From positions 1 through 64,000 of the forward strand of contig NZ_CAMYFP010000007.1 of assembly GCF_947255105.1 (NCBI RefSeq): a stretch of DNA of 64,000 nt. Direction: 5' to 3'. The notes beneath the pieces were generated by a model. It was not told where the DNA came from. It did no database searches and saw only the letters and a list, made by a program, of their open reading frames with translations. This DNA comes from an uncultured Campylobacter sp. (GTDB lineage: Bacteria; Campylobacterota; Campylobacteria; Campylobacterales; Campylobacteraceae). Position 1 is the first letter of the stretch. Every line of letters starts with the position of its first letter. The position numbers were made by a program, and so were the translations under genes. Below, in pieces: positions 59,086 through 64,000 of this stretch.

Positions 59086-60137
59086 TGGATTATCTAAACT
59101 TTTATAAAGGCTTTTTACTAGCATTTATACCGCTTTTATTGCTCTTTGTCTTTTTTATGGGCTTTATCTTTAAAAAATTTCTACCAAAAGAGTTGCCGTC
59201 TCAAAGCACTCTTCAAGAGAGCGAAGAAAAAAGTGAGCCGCACAGAGAGATAAAAGAGTTAGATAGAAAATACAAGCCCTTTTTCAACATAAAAAAAGAG
59301 CTCAAATTTATAGATCAGCAGCTTTACTACTCTAGCAACAATAACAGCTTTTTTATCTATCTGCCAACTTATTTTGGTGAGTATGGAGACTTTTATAGGC
59401 GCTCTTTGGTTGAGTTTTGCTCTATTTTGTTTAACTATATCGATAACAATATCTACAATGAAACTGTCAAAATCTCATTTTTCAAACGAGTTGTTGTTGA
59501 AGAGCGCAATATGGTAAATATCGAGATAGAGTTTAACAGCGCCACTATGAAAAGAGAGGAGCTTTTAAATTTAAGATATTTTTTAGAGAACAAAACGTTG
59601 AGCGATGAGCTATTTTTGAAGCTACAAAAACTTGTAAATAGCCTAAATTTAACAATAACTCCACTCTTTGAAAAGGATAATCTCAAGATAAATATAAGTT
59701 TTTTAAGCTCACTTAAGGGCGAAAACAAAACATTAAAGCTATATAAATTTAAAGAGATAAGGGCGATAGTTTGCTTGCAAAATAGTATTTATAAAGATTT
59801 TTTAGAGGGAATGCTTAAATTTTTTGAAGTTGAGTTGCTGCCAAAAAATGATTGGGAAAGCACCAAAGAGCATATACTAAACCCATACTATAGCCCAGAT
59901 ATCATCTTTTTGGATGCCAAAACTCTAAGCAGCAGCGAGGTTGTGGACTTTTTAAATAGCTATCACAATGAAAAAGAGATTGTTTTTGTAGTAATTTGCA
60001 AAAATTCCAACGACAAAATTCCACTACTAAACATCAAATATTATGAGATAAATGGCTCAATTTTTTATGAGGATATTTTGCTACTTTTAACGACCATAAA
60101 AAAGGGCTCTAAAGACCAAAGTATCTTTGCAGTATGA
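59085..60137 (+). CDS. Membrane protein with degenerate histidine-kinase/receiver-like parts
   Basis: A 350-residue protein. An N-terminal hydrophobic helix (KGFLLAFIPLLLLFVFFMGF) is followed by a region (FCSILFNYIDNNIYNETVKI to NLTITPLFEKDNLKINISF) that resembles a HATPase_c domain without its G boxes. The C-terminal region resembles a receiver: SPDIIFLDAKTLSSSEVVDF carries an Asp where the phospho-acceptor would sit, but the acidic pair and the conserved Lys are not clear. I do not recognise the family; this reading is tentative. ATG 59085 overlaps the queA stop; the 3' end overlaps ruvX by 29 bp. Confidence 0.6.
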   Translation: MDYLNFYKGFLLAFIPLLLLFVFFMGFIFKKFLPKELPSQSTLQESEEKSEPHREIKELDRKYKPFFNIKKELKFIDQQLYYSSNNNSFFIYLPTYFGEYGDFYRRSLVEFCSILFNYIDNNIYNETVKISFFKRVVVEERNMVNIEIEFNSATMKREELLNLRYFLENKTLSDELFLKLQKLVNSLNLTITPLFEKDNLKINISFLSSLKGENKTLKLYKFKEIRAIVCLQNSIYKDFLEGMLKFFEVELLPKNDWESTKEHILNPYYSPDIIFLDAKTLSSSEVVDFLNSYHNEKEIVFVVICKNSNDKIPLLNIKYYEINGSIFYEDILLLLTTIKKGSKDQSIFAV

Positions 60138-60489
60138 TCATAGCAGCAAGACTATCTCTTTTGCCATCTTTTTTCTTACTACTAAAAGTGGCTAAATTTT
60201 GCGCCTCAAAGGTTGAAAAACTCTCATCAACATAGACAATATCACCATTAAAGTCTATTAAAGAGACAAAATGCTCAATACGTCGCTTCATCTCATCTTC
60301 GCTACTTCCGCCCTTTGGAATGCCAACTATGAGTTTTGTGGCGCCATTTTCTTTTAGGAGTTTTGAAAGTTTCATAGCTGCATTTTTTCTATTGTCTCTA
60401 ATGATTGGATCTGCTGGGATTGCTATGGAGTTGTTATATCCAAAAGCAACACCGATGCGCCTTAGTCCAACATCAATAGCAACTATCAA
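60109..60489 (-). CDS. ruvX: Holliday-junction resolvase-like RuvX/YqgF
   Basis: A 126-residue YqgF-type RNase H fold. IVAIDVGLRRIGVAF (first metal Asp), TKLIVGIPKGG and IVYVDESFSTFEAQ are the motifs. It processes pre-16S rRNA in E. coli. The start is TTG, overlapping the dprA stop. It overlaps the convergent kinase-like gene tail to tail. Confidence 0.94.
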   Translation of the reverse strand: MIVAIDVGLRRIGVAFGYNNSIAIPADPIIRDNRKNAAMKLSKLLKENGATKLIVGIPKGGSSEDEMKRRIEHFVSLIDFNGDIVYVDESFSTFEAQNLATFSSKKKDGKRDSLAAMIILQRYFGL

Positions 60490-61247
60490 AGAACTATCAC
60501 CCTATTGCCATCAATAGCAATCTTTCCCTCTAACTCATACCAAAAAAGCTTCTCGCCAAACTTTTCATAAAGTGTGTCAAAATCGCCATTTTTCTCGATA
60601 TCGGCAAGAAGTGGGTCACTTATTGACTTTTTATTAAAGCCTAGCTCTTTTATAAACTCATCAATATTGTAGATAAGCCTTGCTTTGTTGTTTGCTAAAA
60701 GATAGTTAGTGCCATCACTTTCAAACATCTTTTGAGGCAGCACATAGATGGGAATTCCAAGCTCAAGAGCATATTTTGCACTTCTCATAGAGCCACTATC
60801 AAGAGCAGCTTGGGCTACCACTAAAGCGCTAGATAGCGCTACAACTATTTTGTTTCTCTCCAAAAAATAGTATTTTCTAGCCACTTCATCTGGATCATAA
60901 GCACTTAGTGCAAGTGAGTTTTGGTAGATTTTTTCTATCATCTGTCTGTTTGTTTGTGGATAGTAGATATTAAGCCCATTTGCAAAAACTCCGATAGTAT
61001 TTGGATAGGCGCCCTCGTGAGCTACTATATCAACCCCAAGAGCTCCGCCACTTACTACAACAACTCCTGCGTTTTTGAGTTTTGAAGCCAAAGAAAAGAC
61101 CAAGTTTTTGGTATAGACAGTCATCTTTCTTGAGCCAACGATAGCTATCTTTGGGCTTTTTAAAAGCTTTAAATTGCCTTTATAATAGAGCTTTTTAGGA
61201 GGATTTTTTAGCTTTTTTAACTCCTCTATCTCACTTATAAAATTCAT
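60486..61247 (-). CDS. dprA: DNA processing protein DprA
   Basis: A 253-residue DprA that loads RecA on incoming single-stranded DNA in transformation. IAIVGSRKMT, VVSGGALGVDIVAHEGAY and SGSMRSAKYALELGIPIYVL mark the Rossmann core. It has no clear winged-helix tail beyond about residue 225, as in other Campylobacter. It overlaps ruvX by 4 nt and the deacetylase gene by 17 nt. Confidence 0.93.
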   Translation of the reverse strand: MNFISEIEELKKLKNPPKKLYYKGNLKLLKSPKIAIVGSRKMTVYTKNLVFSLASKLKNAGVVVVSGGALGVDIVAHEGAYPNTIGVFANGLNIYYPQTNRQMIEKIYQNSLALSAYDPDEVARKYYFLERNKIVVALSSALVVAQAALDSGSMRSAKYALELGIPIYVLPQKMFESDGTNYLLANNKARLIYNIDEFIKELGFNKKSISDPLLADIEKNGDFDTLYEKFGEKLFWYELEGKIAIDGNRVIVL

Positions 61248-62310
61248 AAAGCTCTCCTACATAGACTAACTCTATCTCTTCAAAAAGTGGCTTGCTGTTT
61301 TTTAAAACTTCCAAAGTCAAGCTCTTTGGATGTCCGATGGCTATGGCATAACCTCTTTTTTTGGCCAACTCTATAGCCTCTTTTACCTTTTTTTCTATGG
61401 CACTTTTTTTCATCGTATGATCTAAAAAAATATCTCTATAGATATAGGACATAGAGAGCCTTTTGGACTCACTTTTTACTGCATTTGGCATAATTGTTCT
61501 AGAGTCGATGAAGCTAAAGTTATATTTTTGTAAAGTGGCAAGTAGCTTTTGCATAGAGGCTCTATCTTTTGTAAATTTACTTCCTGTATGGTTGTTTATA
61601 AATTTGGCAGCTGGAAAGTTGGCTCTTATCTTTGCAACTGTTTTGTCTATCTTTTCTAAAGAGTCGCCAACATTTAAAACACCCGGCTCTTGATGATTAT
61701 AATCCATCGCCTCAAGTGGTAAATGTATCATATAAAATGGCTCTTGTTTGGCTAGTTTTGGTGTGTTTGGATAGCTGTTTGTAGGTGGAAAAAACGAAAG
61801 TGTAGCCAAAATGCCACTAGCTTTAACGAGCTTAACTTGCCTCTCATTCATCACATCATCTATGATGATTGCAAGCTTGCCTTTTTTTGGTAGTGTTGCA
61901 TTTGGTTCAAAAGTTTTGTTTTTTGTCGATGTTAAATTTAAATCTGTCGCTTCTTTTGACTCGAATGTTGCATTTTCTTCTTTTGTGGGATTGGTTGCTA
62001 GCTCTTTTTCCTTTGGCTTTTCATCTGCAACTGGCTCTATTTTTGGACTTTGATAAGTTGGCTCCTCTTTTGGCACAACAACTTTTTCTATCTTCTCTTT
62101 TTTGGCTACCTGCTCCTTGGCTAAAAACTCTTGCTTTTTAAAAGTTGGCTCTGTTTTGCTAACTAATGCAACTTTGCTCTCTTTTTTGTTGAAATGCTCA
62201 AGCGATAGATAGGTTGCGCCAGAAACCAAAAAAAGTGTTAAAAAAATAAGTGATAAATTTAAGATAAGAGGACGAGTTTTTCGCCCTCTCTTGCCTCTTT
62301 TTTTTGCCAT
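61231..62310 (-). CDS. Divergent polysaccharide deacetylase family protein
   Basis: A 359-residue membrane-anchored protein: a basic N-terminus, one helix (ILNLSLIFLTLFLVSGATYL), a Lys/Glu/Pro-rich linker of about 100 residues and a DUF610-type barrel. LAIIIDDVMNERQVKL supplies the Asp pair, and NNHTGSKFTKDR and the end IAIGHPKSLTLEVL carry the His residues. The substrate is unknown. It shares one base with the ilvC stop. Confidence 0.88.
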   Translation of the reverse strand: MAKKRGKRGRKTRPLILNLSLIFLTLFLVSGATYLSLEHFNKKESKVALVSKTEPTFKKQEFLAKEQVAKKEKIEKVVVPKEEPTYQSPKIEPVADEKPKEKELATNPTKEENATFESKEATDLNLTSTKNKTFEPNATLPKKGKLAIIIDDVMNERQVKLVKASGILATLSFFPPTNSYPNTPKLAKQEPFYMIHLPLEAMDYNHQEPGVLNVGDSLEKIDKTVAKIRANFPAAKFINNHTGSKFTKDRASMQKLLATLQKYNFSFIDSRTIMPNAVKSESKRLSMSYIYRDIFLDHTMKKSAIEKKVKEAIELAKKRGYAIAIGHPKSLTLEVLKNSKPLFEEIELVYVGELYEFYK

Positions 62311-63332
62311 TAATTTTTGTCTTTATCTACAAGTTTTCCCTCTTTTATCCATGGCATCATAGCCCTAAGTTTCTCTCCAGTTTTATTTAGTAAACTTACC
62401 TCATCCATCTTTCTTTGTGCCTTCATTTTGACATAACCAGCTTGTTTTTCAAGGATAAAATCTTTTGCAAAACTGCCGTCTTGAATGCGAGCTAAAATCT
62501 CTTTCATTGCCTTTTTGCTACTATCATTTATAACCTTGCCGCCACTTACATAGTCGCCATATTCTGCTGTGTTTGAGATGGAGTATCTCATATCTGCCAT
62601 TCCACCTTGATAGATGAGATCTACTATAAGCTTCATCTCATGCAAACACTCAAAATATGCCATCTCAGGCTCATATCCCGCCTCAACCAAGGTCTGGAAT
62701 CCAGCATTTATAAGCGCGCAAAGTCCGCCACATAAAACTGCCTGCTCGCCAAAAAGATCGGTCTCAGTTTCAGCCTTAAAAGTAGTCTCAATAATAGCTG
62801 TTCTTCCGCCACCTATCGCACTTGCATAGCTAAGTGCAAGCTCTTTTGCTATTCCACTTGCATCTTGTTCTACAGCTATCAAATCAGGAATTCCACCGCC
62901 CTTTACAAACTCACTTCTTACAGTATGACCAGGTGCTTTTGGCGCTATCATGATACAATCAACACCCTTTGGAGTAATAATCTGTCCATAATGTATATTA
63001 AATCCATGTCCAAAGGCGATAGCTTTTCCCTCTTTTAAATTTGGCTCAATCTCATTTTTAAAAATCTCAGCTTGAAGCTCATCTGGAGTTAAAATCATAA
63101 TAAGATCGGCCTCTTTTGTAGCTTGGGCAACTGTTGTAACCTTGAAGTTTTGATCTTTTGCCTTTTTCCAGCTCTTGCCACCCTCTTTTAGTCCAACAAT
63201 AACCTCAACACCACTATCTCTCAAATTTAGCGCATGAGCGTGACCTTGAGAACCAAAACCTATCATCGCAACTTTTTTAGATCTAATAAGCCCCAAATCG
63301 CAATCTTTATCATAATAGACTTTTATAGCCAT
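62310..63332 (-). CDS. ilvC: Ketol-acid reductoisomerase
   Basis: A 340-residue class I KARI of branched-chain amino-acid synthesis. The NADPH loop is MIGFGSQGHAHALNLRDSG; GKAIAFGHGFNIHYGQI, MIAPKAPGHTVRSEFVKGGG (metal site), ETDLFGEQAVLCGG and EMKLIVDLIYQGG are conserved. It has a promoter at 63361-63366. Followed by the deacetylase, dprA and ruvX. Confidence 0.97.
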   Translation of the reverse strand: MAIKVYYDKDCDLGLIRSKKVAMIGFGSQGHAHALNLRDSGVEVIVGLKEGGKSWKKAKDQNFKVTTVAQATKEADLIMILTPDELQAEIFKNEIEPNLKEGKAIAFGHGFNIHYGQIITPKGVDCIMIAPKAPGHTVRSEFVKGGGIPDLIAVEQDASGIAKELALSYASAIGGGRTAIIETTFKAETETDLFGEQAVLCGGLCALINAGFQTLVEAGYEPEMAYFECLHEMKLIVDLIYQGGMADMRYSISNTAEYGDYVSGGKVINDSSKKAMKEILARIQDGSFAKDFILEKQAGYVKMKAQRKMDEVSLLNKTGEKLRAMMPWIKEGKLVDKDKN

Positions 63333-63360
63333 ATAACAATCCTTTAAAAAAAATTTGGTT

Positions 63361-63366
63361 ATTATA
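63361..63366 (-). promoter_or_regulatory. -10 box of ilvC
   Basis: TATAAT on the minus strand (TTGTATAAT), 29 nt before the ilvC ATG, followed by AAAGGA. Confidence 0.6.
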
Positions 63367-63419
63367 CAACAAACCGACTTTTAAAGTTCTGAAGTGTTTT
63401 GATATTTTAAGGATGATAT

Positions 63420-64000
63420 TTGAGAGATTTTTTCATAGCATTGGCAAATGGAGTTGCCAAAAATGAGACAAACCAAAGAGAAAAAGAGCTACTTAGAAAT
63501 ATGGAGTTAGTTGGAGCAACTACTCTTTATAAGGGAGTTTATTATCTAAAGGATGGTTTTTATTGTGGAAGAATAGACATTAGCAAAACAGGAAATGGCT
63601 ATGTAAGAGTCTTTGGCGATAAATTTCAAGAAGATATTTTGGTCGAGAAAAAATATCTAAATGAGATAAATTTAGGCGATATTGTCCTTATAAAAACTCT
63701 TACAAAAAAAAGAGGTAGAGTCTGCGCAAAGATAGCTATGCTTTTAAAACCGGCCTTTGCAACTAGCATTGTCTATACAAAAAAAGTTGGCAAAGAGATA
63801 GTTGGTATCAACATAAAAACAGCTCTTGCAAGAAATTTAAAAGCCTCTTTAAAATCCCTAAAAATGCTAGATGAGATGACACTTCTTAAAATAGACAATT
63901 TTAGCAATGAGATTATCGAAGTTATCGGCTCTTTGTTTGATGAAAATGTTGATGAAAAGATCTCACTTGGACTTTACAATAAACATGAAAGTTTCCCACA
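63420..64000 (+). CDS. rnr: Ribonuclease R, N-terminal part
   Basis: The frame stays open to the right edge (about 193 codons). TTG start at 63420 has AAGGA 6 nt upstream; the overlapping ATG at 63414 soon stops. It begins LRDFFIALANGVAKNETNQR, then the OB-like cold-shock part (GRIDISKTGNGYVRVFGDKF; GDIVLIKTLTKKRGRVCAK) and ISLGLYNKHESF before the RNB domain. The order ilvC/rnr divergent matches C. jejuni from memory. Confidence 0.85.
   Translation, partial: MRDFFIALANGVAKNETNQREKELLRNMELVGATTLYKGVYYLKDGFYCGRIDISKTGNGYVRVFGDKFQEDILVEKKYLNEINLGDIVLIKTLTKKRGRVCAKIAMLLKPAFATSIVYTKKVGKEIVGINIKTALARNLKASLKSLKMLDEMTLLKIDNFSNEIIEVIGSLFDENVDEKISLGLYNKHESFP

Noticed and set aside
63343..63350. Run of eight A before ilvC as a phase-variation tract
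   Set aside because: Eight A in A/T-rich leader DNA is common and the gene is metabolic; slippage there is not supported.

Overview
The window is AT-rich chromosomal DNA with tightly packed, often overlapping genes. It comes from a Campylobacter or a close relative in Campylobacterales. The assignment rests on several gene sets recalled from Campylobacter: hobA between lysC and a delta-prime-like gene, with folP and ligA downstream; a small CiaD-like protein next to cca and purU; atpB followed by a small membrane protein; and ilvC, a divergent polysaccharide deacetylase, dprA and ruvX beside rnr. The class II DAHP synthase and the hrcA-grpE-dnaK order also fit. The species cannot be named from the sequence. 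No rRNA, tRNA, CRISPR array, insertion sequence or prophage was seen.

Layout. 1-2819: the 5' part of a trimeric autotransporter adhesin (minus strand, running off the left edge), preceded by a coupled 34-codon signal-peptide-like ORF and a run of 15 A. 3012-5376: copper export (copZ-copA). 5501-10179: yebC, an MBOAT/SGNH acyl-transfer pair, a cyclophilin and thiM. 10230-21160: housekeeping genes (class II DAHP synthase, rarD, gpsA, gatB, atpB, yaaA, a TSUP carrier, an rsmD/midA cluster, a TRIC-type channel). 21269-28158: accessory block with a cysteine-rich secreted protein, a five-gene nickel/peptide ABC importer (nikABCDE-like) behind a 22-bp palindromic promoter, and a three-lipoprotein CsgG/DUF4810/DUF799 operon. 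28155-31946: an M23 endopeptidase, a SYLF-domain protein and glyS. 31930-37843: a long minus-strand run from leuD and leuB through a CiaD-like gene, cca, purU, trmL and a nuclease to a small membrane protein. 37943-38955: azlC and azlD, each broken by one frameshift. 39088-45227: rpoD, ppk2 and the hrcA-grpE-dnaK heat-shock operon with a CIRCE-like element. 45387-45587: a two-copy tandem repeat of about 100 bp. 45571-47617: an Rrf2/IscR-like regulator, a DHH phosphoesterase, a small protein and rpsO. 47683-55782: a minus-strand run from rppH and lysC to cmoA covering replication, folate, flavin and tRNA functions. 55853-60137: hemW, tatB, tatC, queA and a degenerate histidine-kinase-like protein. 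60109-63332: ilvC, deacetylase, dprA, ruvX. 63420-64000: the start of rnr.

Most of the window is conserved core. The accessory or unusual parts are the adhesin with its possible phase-variable promoter, the metal-import block beside a Cys-rich secreted protein, the six-cysteine tail on GrpE, the degenerate kinase/receiver-like protein after queA, the non-coding tandem repeat, and the decayed azlCD pair. Several short genes were found by reading frames directly (2715-2819, 31930-32082, 49721-49870), and start codons were moved where a Shine-Dalgarno site or stop/start coupling favoured another start.
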